Origin: Sphingomonas panni
GTDB lineage: Bacteria; Pseudomonadota; Alphaproteobacteria; Sphingomonadales; Sphingomonadaceae
Assembly: GCF_022664435.1 (NCBI RefSeq)
Contig: NZ_JAKREU010000003.1
Location: forward strand, 248,001-312,000
Length of the DNA: 64,000 nucleotides
Direction of reading: 5' to 3'
The notes below the pieces were generated by a model. The model saw only the letters and a program-made list of their open reading frames with translations, did no database searches and was not told where the DNA came from. Of this stretch, positions 8,043 to 16,360 are shown one piece after another. Each line of letters begins with the position of its first letter. Positions within the stretch are counted from its first letter, which is position 1. The position numbers were made by a program, and so were the translations under genes.

Positions 8043-9889
8043 TGCGCGGGCCGCGCCGGTTTCGGCAGGCGAACGACCGCCCGCCCCGCACAATGCCGTA
8101 CCCCCGCGCAGGCGGGGGTCCAGGGCCAAGCGCGCCGACGTCGGTCTTCGACAACGCTGCCCCCCCGCCTGCACGGGGGTACGGCCATCGCGGCGCCGCT
8201 ACGCTCGCTGTCGCCGCCCTGCTGGCAACCACCGCGCCGCTGGCCGCCCGCAACCCGGCATCCACCCCCACCCGCACCCCGGCGAAGGCCGGGGTCCAGT
8301 CGGGGGACGCCGGTTATCGAACGCAACCCCCACCCAACTGGACCCCGGCCTCCGCTGGGGTACGCGATGATATTGGCACGGGCGGTCGTGCCACCTTCGG
8401 CGAACGCCGCTGGGATTCCACCGCCCCCGCCCCCCCCACGCCTACCGTCACCTCTCCCGCCCCGCAGACCGTCGCCGTCACCCTCTACCGCGCGCCCTTT
8501 CGCTCCGCCCGCGAAGCAATGAACCTACGCAATCTTCAGGGCTATGCACTGGTCACCGAAACCCGCCGCGTCAACCTGCCGCGCGGCCGCGCGGTGCTTC
8601 GCTTCGAAGGGGTCGCCGGCGGCATCATCCCGGTCAGCGCGGTCGTCGACGGCCTGCCCGGCGGCACGGTCGAAAAGAATCGCGATGCCCGCCTCCTCTC
8701 CCCCGCCGCGCTGGTCGACGGCACGCTCGGCAACCGCGTGACGCTGCGCCGCACCGACCGCGCGAGCGGCACGGTGCGCGAGGAGGAGGCGACCATCCTG
8801 TCCGGCCCGACCGGCGGCGTGGTCCTGCAGACGCCGAACGGCGTCGAAGCGCTGGGCTGTGCCGGCCTCGCCGACAGCCTGAAATACGCCCGCGTCCCCG
8901 CCGATCTCGCCGCCAGGCCGGTGCTGAGCGTCACCACCGACAGCCCGGCGCGGCGCACCGTGACCGTCCGCCTGTCCTATCTCGCCAGCGGGTTCGACTG
9001 GTCGGCCAGCTATGTCGGCACGCTCAACGGCGATCGGCTGGACCTGTTCGCCTGGACCACGCTCGCCAACGGCAATGCGGAGGGGTTCGCCGATGCCGAG
9101 GTACAGGTCGTCGCCGGCCGGCTGAACCGGCGATGGGTCGACCCGATCGCAGCGGCAGGCAGCCGGCTGCAACTGCGCTGCTATCCGCTGGGTACGACGA
9201 CGTCGGATCTACGAACGCGCAGGTTCGAAGCGGCGGAGGAGATCGTCGTTACTGGTGCGCGACTACAACGCGTTTCCGCCCCACCGCCGGTCTACGCACC
9301 GGGGCCGCCCGCCCCGCCCGCTCCCATGGCGCCACCCGCGCCCGAAAATCTGGGCGACGTGAAACTCTACCGCATCCCCGGCCGCACCACCGTTGCGGCC
9401 AAGGGCCAGAAACAGGTCGCGCTGCTGCGGCAGGACGGCGTCGCCTATCGCCGGGTCTATCGCCGCCGCATTCCCATCGCCCAGCCGATCGACGGCGGCG
9501 CACTCGACATCGCGCTGCGGGTCAAGAACGACAAGGCCGCCGGCCTCGGCATTCCCCTTCCCGCCGGAACCACCGCGCTCTACGCGCCGCGCGGCGATAG
9601 CGCGCTGCTGATCGGCACCGGCACGATGACCGACCGTGCGGAGGGCGAAACGCTGCTGATCGGCGCGGGCAGCAGCCGGCAGGTGCAGGTGACCCAGACC
9701 CGGCTCGACAACCGCACCGCTCGCCTGACCGTCACCAATGCCCGCGCGGTTCCGGTCGATGTCGAGCTGCCGATCGGCGCCCCCGGCGGACAGGTCGACG
9801 CGCCGGGGCTGGAGCGGATCGACGGCATCCAGACGTGGCGGGTAACGGTTGCCCCCGGCGACACGGCGACGCTCGACTATCGCTATTGA
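8042..9889 (+). CDS. DUF4139 protein with REPINs read in frame (second of two)
   Basis: A 615-residue paralogue of the preceding protein. The DUF4139 part begins near residue 142 (TVAVTLYRAPF) and has the conserved DWSASYVGTLNGDRLDLFAWTT-type core. The start is taken at the ATG 8042, which overlaps the upstream stop. The hydrophobic signal-like core (AATLAVAALLATTAPLAA) only begins about 50 residues in. The extra N-terminal sequence is translated REPIN DNA (8096-8184), and a second REPIN (8271-8366) follows the signal core, giving the phrases TPAKAGVQ and TPASAGVR. A Pro/Ala linker near residues 415-440 is preceded by EEIVVTGARL. Whether it is still exported is unclear. Confidence 0.78.
   Translation: MRGPRRFRQANDRPPRTMPYPRAGGGPGPSAPTSVFDNAAPPPARGYGHRGAATLAVAALLATTAPLAARNPASTPTRTPAKAGVQSGDAGYRTQPPPNWTPASAGVRDDIGTGGRATFGERRWDSTAPAPPTPTVTSPAPQTVAVTLYRAPFRSAREAMNLRNLQGYALVTETRRVNLPRGRAVLRFEGVAGGIIPVSAVVDGLPGGTVEKNRDARLLSPAALVDGTLGNRVTLRRTDRASGTVREEEATILSGPTGGVVLQTPNGVEALGCAGLADSLKYARVPADLAARPVLSVTTDSPARRTVTVRLSYLASGFDWSASYVGTLNGDRLDLFAWTTLANGNAEGFADAEVQVVAGRLNRRWVDPIAAAGSRLQLRCYPLGTTTSDLRTRRFEAAEEIVVTGARLQRVSAPPPVYAPGPPAPPAPMAPPAPENLGDVKLYRIPGRTTVAAKGQKQVALLRQDGVAYRRVYRRRIPIAQPIDGGALDIALRVKNDKAAGLGIPLPAGTTALYAPRGDSALLIGTGTMTDRAEGETLLIGAGSSRQVQVTQTRLDNRTARLTVTNARAVPVDVELPIGAPGGQVDAPGLERIDGIQTWRVTVAPGDTATLDYRY
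8096..8184. repeat. REPIN inside the second DUF4139 gene (first)
   Basis: Two palindromic arms in opposite orientation: 8096-8123 (TACCCCCGCGCAGGCGGGGG core) and 8162-8184 (CCCCGCCTGCACGGGGGTAC core). They are separated by about 38 bp. The whole unit is translated in frame, upstream of the signal-like hydrophobic core. Confidence 0.85.
8271..8366. repeat. REPIN inside the second DUF4139 gene (second)
   Basis: Arms 8271-8304 (ACCCCGGCGAAGGCCGGGGT core) and 8334-8366 (ACCCCGGCCTCCGCTGGGGT core) in inverted orientation. It lies in frame directly after the hydrophobic core and encodes a 30-residue Pro/Gly-rich stretch unlike the first DUF4139 paralogue. Confidence 0.85.
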
Positions 9890-10558
9890 CGATCCCCCAT
9901 CGTCACCCCGGGCTTGACCCGGGGTCTCGCTTGTCCCGCAACGCCGGTCAGGAAGCGCCCCGCAACATTATGGCGTGATGACAAAAGGTAGAACCGTTCG
10001 TGCTGAGCAGGGGGCCAGCCTGTCGAGAAGCGGGTCAGGTGAACCATACCCCACATGGTTCAGGATTGTCCGGGGGACAATCCGACCCGCCCCTTGTCGA
10101 GAACCCGCACCCCGCCCTTTCCTACACGCCACTCGGATGGCAGGATCGCCAACGCTCTTTCCCATCGTCCGCCCAACGTTGATCCACCGCCACCAAACCG
10201 TCACCCCAGCGAAGGCTGGGGTCTCCATCGGCTCCTGCGGTGCGCCATCGCCGGGCGATCCCAGCCTCCAGAGGATCGATCGACCTTCAACGCCCGTCCC
10301 CACCGTCATTCCCGCGCAGGCGGGAATCCATATCCGCTGACGTTTCGGCCGGAGCCGTGACCCCGGAACGATTGTCGAGACAGCCGAATGTCGATCGGGC
10401 GTAAGGATCGCCCAAACGCCGGCCACCATCCCGACATGACACGCGCGACAACCCAAAACGCCAACTTCCGGCCTGAAATTCACGACCAACCCATTGGCCG
10501 GAAACGAAAAGACCCGCCGCAAAAACCCGACGCCTCCCAACCTTCGCCAACTTCCGCG
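9890..10558. repeat. 669-bp gene-free gap with several REP palindromes
   Basis: No coding signal on either strand. It holds a GTCACCCCGGGCTTGACCCGGGG palindrome at 9901-9930, degenerate TCGAGAA-type repeat fragments around 9995-10100, a CACCCCAGCGAAGGCTGGGG palindrome at 10199-10227, and a TTCCCGCGCAGGCGGGAA palindrome at 10304-10331. It separates the DUF4139 pair from the convergent aas gene. Confidence 0.65.
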
Positions 10559-13500
10559 CTACCGGGCCGCCATCGCCCCCATCGTCACATAATCCAGCTT
10601 GCCCGTGCCCAGCACCGGCAGGTTCGCCACCACCCGCACGTCGCGTGGCAGCGCCAGTTCGGACACGCCGTTCGCCCGCCCCCATGCCGACAACGCCCCC
10701 GCCGCCGCGTCCGGCTGGGTGGTGAACAGCACCAGCTGCTCGCCCTTCTTCGCATCCGGCCGGGTCACCACCGCATGTTCGGCGCCCGGCCAGAGCTTCG
10801 CCGCATAGCCCTCGACCGCCGGCAACGACACCATCTCGCCGCCGATCTTGGCAAAGCGCTTGGCCCGCCCCCGGATCGTGACGAAGCCGCTGTCGTCGAT
10901 GGTGACGATATCGCCGGTATCGTGCCACCCGTCCTCGGGCGGCTGCACCACGCCTGGCGCATCGACCTTCAGATACCCCGCCATCACGTTCGGCCCCCGG
11001 ATCGCCAGCCGCGCGCCCTCTTCGATGCCCGGCACGCTGTCCAGCCGCGCCTCGATCCCCGGCAACAGCCGCCCGACGCTGCCGGCCTTGAAATGCATCG
11101 GCGTGTTGACCGCGATCACCGGGGCCGCCTCGGTCGCGCCATAGCCTTCCAGGATGCGCAGCCCGAACTTCTCGGCATAGACCGCGCGCGTCTCCGGCCG
11201 CACCCGCTCTGCGCCTGCAAAGATGTAGCGCAGCGCATAGAAGTCGTAGCCATGCGCCATCCGCGCATAGCCCGACAGGAAGGTATCGGTCCCGAACAGG
11301 ATCGTCGCATTGGCGTCATAGGCAAGCGCCGGCACGATCCGGTAATGCAGCGGGCTGGGGTACAGCACCGTCTTCACCCCCGACAGGATCGGCAGCAGCG
11401 TACCGCCGGTCAGGCCGAAGCTGTGGAATACCGGCAGCGCGTTCAGCACCACGTCCGCCCGGTTGAAATCGATCCGCGACGACAGCTGCAGGCAGTTGGC
11501 CAGCAGGTTGCGGTGCGTCAGGACCACGCCCTTCGGCACGCCTTCCGACCCGCTGGTGAACAGGATGACCGCCGGCGCATCCGCCGCCACCCGCTGCCGC
11601 CGGTGCAGCCGTCCCGCCATGCGCGATCGGACCAGCGCCATGACTTTCGCCCCCGCGCCGATCTTCTCGCGAATATCCTCCAAATAGCGGATGGCGATCC
11701 CCTCGCCGGCCAGCGCCGCGACGACCTCGCCCAGCTTCGCCTGCTCGACGAACGCCCGCGCGGTCACCACCGTCCTGATCTGCGCCGCGGTACAGGCGGC
11801 CCGCAGATTGGCGAGGCCGGCGGTGTAGTTCAGCATCGCCGGCACCCGCCCCGTCGCCTGCAACGCAAAGAACGTCACGACCACGCCATTGACGTTGGGC
11901 AGCAGAACGCCGACCGCCTCGCCCTGCGTCGTCCCGACCGCCAGCGGTCGCGCCAGCGCCTGCGTGCCCGTAACCAGCCGGTCATAGGTCAGCGGCACGC
12001 GCTGCACATCCTCGACCACGCCCATCGCATGTCCATGCAGGTGCCGCGCATCGATCAGCGCATCGTACAGCGTGCGGTCGGTGTCCGACGTGGCGAAGAT
12101 CATCTCGCTCATCACGTCATACAGTCGCCGCCCGGCAATCGCCCGCCGTTCGCGCGCGCTCATCCCCTCGGGCAGCGCGAACCGGCGCGGCGGCAGCACG
12201 GTCAGCTCGATCTTCGGGAACCAGTGCAGCCGCGCCTTGCCCTTCAGGCGGGAGAAGCGGCTATATTGCGCGCCGTCGATCCTGACCGGCACGATCGGCG
12301 CATCGGCGCGGTCGGCGACCATGCCGGGGCCGTCGAAGATCTTCATCAGCGCGCCGGTGACGGTGATCCGCCCCTCTGGAAAGATCACCAGCGTCCGCCC
12401 CTCGCGCACCGCCTTCACCATCGCCTTTGCCGACATCGGGTTGGTCGGGTCGACCGGAAAGGCGTCGAACAGCTTCAGCAGCGGCTGCATCCACCACGCC
12501 CGGGCAAAGCGGCTGTGGATCGCGAAGGTAGGCTTGCCCGGCAGGAACGCCGCGAGCAGCAGCCCGTCGAGGAACGATACGTGGTTCACGACCACCACCG
12601 CCCGCTCGCCCGGCGCCGGCATGTTCTCGGCACCATGCACCTCGACCCGGTACGCCAGCCGCAATGCCCAGCGCACGATGCCCTTGAACACCGTCTCGGG
12701 CAGCAGCCAGCACGAAATCAGCGCGATCGACAGCGTCGCGAAGCCCAACGCGCCGAAGATACCGGGCACGGTCGTGCCCCCCGCCAGCATCGCCGTCACC
12801 ACCGCGACCATCAGCACGGTGACGATGGCGTTGATGACATTGTTCGCCGCGATGATCTGCGAGCGCTTTTCCGGCGCGCTCCACGTCTGGAGAATGGCGT
12901 AGAGCGGCACCACGAACACCCCGCCCGACAATGCGATGCCCGCCAGGTCGACCAGCAGATGCCAGCTGCCCGGCGTCGCGAGGAACGCGGTGATGTCCGC
13001 CCCCGGCGTCGCCACCACGAAGCGTCCGCTGGTCAGCCACAGGTCGATCAGGAACACCGCCAGCCCGATCGCGGCAACCGGCACGTACCGCGCCGACACC
13101 TCGCCCTTCAGCAGCCGGTTGACCAGCAGCGACCCCGCCGCAACCGACAGGCTGAACACCGCGAGGAACAGCGTCACCACCTCCGGCGCGGCGTTCAGCG
13201 TGCCGGCGACCAAAGGCGCGAACTCCGACAACACCACCGCACCGACCGAAAAGAACCAACTGATCCCGAGGATCGCCAGCCACACCCCCCGCCCGCCATG
13301 CGCCGCGCGCAGGATCGCGGCGGTGCTGCGAAACGGGTTCAGGTCGATCCGCATGTCCGGGGCCGCCGACGGCGCGCTCTGCACCATGAGCGCAGCGAGG
13401 AACCCCAGCACCGCGAAGCCGAACGCCGCCAAGCCCGCTTCCCAAGGCGGAATGATCCCGCCGAGCAACTGCCCCGTCAGGATCGCGACGAACGTCCCCG

Positions 13501-13954
13501 CCTCGACCAGCCCGGTGCCGCCCATCAGTTCATGGGGGCGCAGATGCTGCGGCAGGATCGAATATTTGACCGGCCCGAACACCGTCGAATGCACGCCCAT
13601 CAGGAACAGGCAGGTCAGCAATACCGGCACCGATTCGAACCAGAAGCCGGCCAGCGCCAGCGCCATGATCGCGATCTCCGCGCCCTTCACCGCACGGATC
13701 AGCCACGCCTTGTTCCACGCATCCGCCATCTGCCCGGCCAGTCCTGAAAACAGGAAATAAGGCAGGATGAACAGGCCGGTGGAGATCGTCGCCAGCGTCG
13801 CCGCCTTCGCGGGATCGGCGCGGTACAGCGTGAAATTGGCGAGGAACAGCAACGCGAACTTCAGCAGATTGTCGTTCATCGCCGTCAGGAACTGCACGGT
13901 GAAGAGCGGTGCGTAGCGACGCCGGGTCAGCAGCGAGAAATCGGGTGCGGACAT
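10559..13954 (-). CDS. aas: LplT-PlsC-Aas three-part lysophospholipid repair protein
   Basis: A 1131-residue fusion. Residues 1 to about 410 form an MFS transporter like LplT, the lysophospholipid flippase. Residues about 435-610 are a PlsC acyltransferase with the NHVSFLDG motif (H458, D463) and FPEGR. Residues about 630-1131 are an acyl-ACP synthetase/AMP-binding domain with FTSGSEGVPKG near residue 800 and a HDTGDI motif. In E. coli LplT and Aas are two proteins that import and re-acylate lysophosphatidylethanolamine; the fused form keeps all three steps in one inner-membrane protein. The ATG at 13954 follows a GGGGGAA run. It is transcribed alone. Confidence 0.93.
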   Translation of the reverse strand: MSAPDFSLLTRRRYAPLFTVQFLTAMNDNLLKFALLFLANFTLYRADPAKAATLATISTGLFILPYFLFSGLAGQMADAWNKAWLIRAVKGAEIAIMALALAGFWFESVPVLLTCLFLMGVHSTVFGPVKYSILPQHLRPHELMGGTGLVEAGTFVAILTGQLLGGIIPPWEAGLAAFGFAVLGFLAALMVQSAPSAAPDMRIDLNPFRSTAAILRAAHGGRGVWLAILGISWFFSVGAVVLSEFAPLVAGTLNAAPEVVTLFLAVFSLSVAAGSLLVNRLLKGEVSARYVPVAAIGLAVFLIDLWLTSGRFVVATPGADITAFLATPGSWHLLVDLAGIALSGGVFVVPLYAILQTWSAPEKRSQIIAANNVINAIVTVLMVAVVTAMLAGGTTVPGIFGALGFATLSIALISCWLLPETVFKGIVRWALRLAYRVEVHGAENMPAPGERAVVVVNHVSFLDGLLLAAFLPGKPTFAIHSRFARAWWMQPLLKLFDAFPVDPTNPMSAKAMVKAVREGRTLVIFPEGRITVTGALMKIFDGPGMVADRADAPIVPVRIDGAQYSRFSRLKGKARLHWFPKIELTVLPPRRFALPEGMSARERRAIAGRRLYDVMSEMIFATSDTDRTLYDALIDARHLHGHAMGVVEDVQRVPLTYDRLVTGTQALARPLAVGTTQGEAVGVLLPNVNGVVVTFFALQATGRVPAMLNYTAGLANLRAACTAAQIRTVVTARAFVEQAKLGEVVAALAGEGIAIRYLEDIREKIGAGAKVMALVRSRMAGRLHRRQRVAADAPAVILFTSGSEGVPKGVVLTHRNLLANCLQLSSRIDFNRADVVLNALPVFHSFGLTGGTLLPILSGVKTVLYPSPLHYRIVPALAYDANATILFGTDTFLSGYARMAHGYDFYALRYIFAGAERVRPETRAVYAEKFGLRILEGYGATEAAPVIAVNTPMHFKAGSVGRLLPGIEARLDSVPGIEEGARLAIRGPNVMAGYLKVDAPGVVQPPEDGWHDTGDIVTIDDSGFVTIRGRAKRFAKIGGEMVSLPAVEGYAAKLWPGAEHAVVTRPDAKKGEQLVLFTTQPDAAAGALSAWGRANGVSELALPRDVRVVANLPVLGTGKLDYVTMGAMAAR

Positions 13955-14060
13955 GTATTCCCCCTTGGCGGGTTCGACACCGGTTCGAACGCTAGGCCGC
14001 CATAGCCGCGATTCGAACCGTCCGCGTCAAGCTAGCAGAAAAATAACACTGTTCAATATA
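13955..14060. promoter_or_regulatory. aas upstream region with TTCGAA inverted repeats
   Basis: Between the aas start and the next gene's end. It holds GGTTCGAAC near 13983 and ATTCGAACC near 14012, related as an inverted pair, and an A/T-rich ACACTGTTCAATATATC stretch near 14047-14063. On the minus strand CTTGACG (about 14025-14031) is a plausible -35. A promoter for aas is expected here; operator identity is a guess. Confidence 0.3.
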
Positions 14061-15731
14061 TCAGCTGGAACGGGTCGGGTCGGTCATCGGATCGGCCATT
14101 TCGCGCGGAGTCGGCAGGCGGCTGATCGGCAGCGACCCGGTCTGGCGTTCGATCATGCGGTGGACGCGGGGGGCGTCGTCGCCCCGGTGGAGCGCCAGCA
14201 GCGCCTCGCTGTTCGCGCGGTCCGCCTCGGTGCGGCGCTGGTTATGGCGGATGTAATCGAGCCAGGTGGACACATGATAGCGCTCGATCCACAATTCGGG
14301 ATCGTTCAGGTCGCGCAGCAAAGCCCAGTGATGCGCCCCGTCGCGCCGCCGGATGCGCCGCCGTTCGTTCATCACGTTCAGGAACGTCATCACGTCCTGC
14401 GCCGCGATGCGGTAATCGATCGTGACGACGACCGGCCCCGACCGCGCCTCCACCGGCACCTCGGTATCGGGCGTTTCCCAGCCGCGTGGGGCAAGATTCG
14501 CGGTCTCGATATCGCGCAGCGGCAGCTTCAGTCCCGCGACGACGCTCAGCATCTGGACCCCGGCGGCGGTCAACAGCGCGGTCTGCACGCCGCGCCCTTC
14601 GGCGATCGATCCGAACAGCCAGCTGCCCAGCGTCATGCCGCCGAACGCCGCCATCTGGTACAGCGCCAGCGCGCGGGCGACTACCCAGCGGGGGGCGGCC
14701 ATCTGCACCGATACGTTGAACGTGCTGAGCGCCGCGACCCACCCCGCCCCCGCCAGAACCAGTGCCGCCATCGTCAGCGGCAACCACGGGCTGAGCGCCG
14801 CGACCGCCCCGCCCGCCGACAACGCCGTGGCGGCGACCCGCACCAGCTTTTCGGGCGCCCAGCGCCGCCGCAGCCGCACGCTGGTCAACGCCCCGCCGAC
14901 CGCGCCCGCCCCGAACGCGCCCAGCAGCGCGCCATAGGTCAGCGGCCCGCCGGTCACCAGGTCGCGCGCGACCAGCGGCATCATCGCCGGCACCGCGCTG
15001 GCCGCAATGCCGAACAGCGCCGCGCGCAGCAGCACGGTACGCAGCGACGGCGACATGCGGACGTAGCGCACCCCGGCGGCCATCGCGAGGCCCAGCGTCT
15101 CGCGCGGCAACAGGCGCGGGGCATAGTCCGGCTTCCACCGCGCCAGCACCGCGATCAGCCCGATATAGCTGAGCGCATTGGTCAGGAACGCCGCCGCCGC
15201 CCCCGCCGCCGCGACGATCGCGCCACCCAGTGCCGGCCCGACGCTGCGCGCGATGTTGAACCCCATCGAATTGAGCGCGACCGCGCTGGGCAACACGCTC
15301 CTCGGCACCATGTCGCCGACCGATGCCTGCCATGCCGGTCCGTTGATTGCCGTCCCACACCCGATCAGGAAGGTGAACGACAGCAGCAGCCACGGACTGA
15401 GCAGCCCCATCCACGCGCACACCGCCAGCGCGACCGACACGAGCAGCATGAAGCTCTGCGCCGCCAGCATCACCCGCCGCCGGTCGAGATTGTCGGCGAC
15501 CGCACCGGCCCAGAGCGACAACAGCATGATCGGCAGCGTCGTCGACGCCTGGACCAGCGCGATCATCTGCGGCGACGCCGCCAGCGACGTCATCATCCAC
15601 GACGCGCCGACCGACTGGATCAGCCCGCCGAAATTCGACGCCATCGACGCGATCCAGATGGCGCGAAAGATCGGGATCGACAGCGGGGAACTATGCGTCG
15701 CGGTCACGCCGGGTGCGGGGGTCGATGCCAT
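14061..15731 (-). CDS. MFS exporter with C-terminal ABM-like domain
   Basis: A 556-residue protein. Residues about 20-415 are a 12-segment MFS transporter of the MFS_3/EntS-like type (IWIASMASNFGGLIQSVGAS at the start of helix 1, DNLDRRRV in the 2-3 loop). After about residue 420 comes a soluble domain (VVVTIDYRIAAQDVMTFL...WLLRDL-like, WIERYHVSTWLDYIRHNQR) that resembles a dimeric antibiotic-biosynthesis-monooxygenase ferredoxin fold. This combination is annotated elsewhere as an MFS drug or siderophore exporter. The ATG at 15731 is chosen over an upstream TTG at 15749; neither has a clear ribosome site. Substrate unknown. Confidence 0.85.
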   Translation of the reverse strand: MASTPAPGVTATHSSPLSIPIFRAIWIASMASNFGGLIQSVGASWMMTSLAASPQMIALVQASTTLPIMLLSLWAGAVADNLDRRRVMLAAQSFMLLVSVALAVCAWMGLLSPWLLLSFTFLIGCGTAINGPAWQASVGDMVPRSVLPSAVALNSMGFNIARSVGPALGGAIVAAAGAAAAFLTNALSYIGLIAVLARWKPDYAPRLLPRETLGLAMAAGVRYVRMSPSLRTVLLRAALFGIAASAVPAMMPLVARDLVTGGPLTYGALLGAFGAGAVGGALTSVRLRRRWAPEKLVRVAATALSAGGAVAALSPWLPLTMAALVLAGAGWVAALSTFNVSVQMAAPRWVVARALALYQMAAFGGMTLGSWLFGSIAEGRGVQTALLTAAGVQMLSVVAGLKLPLRDIETANLAPRGWETPDTEVPVEARSGPVVVTIDYRIAAQDVMTFLNVMNERRRIRRRDGAHHWALLRDLNDPELWIERYHVSTWLDYIRHNQRRTEADRANSEALLALHRGDDAPRVHRMIERQTGSLPISRLPTPREMADPMTDPTRSS

Positions 15732-15796
15732 GACGGGTGAATGCGGCAAGCGCCGCTTTGTGCCAAGCGACTTGCATCGCGGTCCGGGGACGCGGC

Positions 15797-16123
15797 ATGG
15801 GTCCGGCGATGCGCAATCCCTTCACCCTCGACGCGACCGGCGCAACGCTCACGATCCGCGTGACGCCAAAAGCCTCGAAGACGGCGGTGACGGGCGTCGT
15901 CGCGCTGGAAGGCGACGCGACCGCGCTCGGCCTGCGCGTTGCCGCCCCGCCGGTCGACGGCGCGGCGAATGAAGAGGTCGTGCGGTTCGTGGCGAAGGCG
16001 TTGGGGGTCGGCCGCGGGTCGGTGACGCTGGTCACAGGGCAGACCAGCCGGGTGAAACGGTTGCGGATTGTAGGCGATGCGGTGGCTTTGGAGGCGGGGC
16101 TAAGGGCGCTCATTCCCGCCTGA
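15797..16123 (+). CDS. DUF167 (YggU) family protein
   Basis: A 108-residue DUF167/YggU protein. The conserved signature is visible: LTIRVTPKASKTAVTG, then LGLRVAAPPVDGAANEEV, then a C-terminal VTLVTGQTSRVKRLRI strand. The family is small, widely conserved and of unknown biochemical function. The ATG at 15797 has GGGGA 6 nt upstream; an internal ATG at 15809 is possible. It is divergent from the MFS exporter and followed by REP palindromes. Confidence 0.9.
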   Translation: MGPAMRNPFTLDATGATLTIRVTPKASKTAVTGVVALEGDATALGLRVAAPPVDGAANEEVVRFVAKALGVGRGSVTLVTGQTSRVKRLRIVGDAVALEAGLRALIPA

Positions 16124-16129
16124 CCCCAT

Positions 16130-16356
16130 CGTCATTCCCGCGCCCCAATCGTCATTCCCGCGCAGGCGGGAATCCATACACGCAACGCCACGGCTCCATC
16201 ACGACCGTCAGCGGCAATGGGTTCCCGCCTGCGCGGGAACGACGAAACAGCCCCTCCGTCATCCCGGCGAAGGCCGGGATCCATGGATACGGCCCCGCCG
16301 CCCTTCCATCGAGAACACCCGACACAATGGATTCCGGCCTACGCCGGAATGACGAC
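16130..16356. repeat. two REPINs between DUF167 gene and yjfC
   Basis: First pair: 16149-16180 (TTCCCGCGCAGGCGGGAA) with its inverse near 16215-16247 (TTCCCGCCTGCGCGGGAA). A truncated extra half copy lies at 16132-16144. Second pair: 16258-16287 (ATCCCGGCGAAGGCCGGGAT) with its inverse at 16326-16356. Nothing else is visible in this gap. Confidence 0.8.
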
Positions 16357-16360
16357 GTGC

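Noticed and set aside
10388-13747. An uninterrupted plus-strand frame of over 1100 codons opposite aas
   Set aside because: It is rich in Arg, His, Gln and Asp with no recognisable domain, as expected for the antisense frame of a very high-GC gene; the minus-strand protein has three intact domains.
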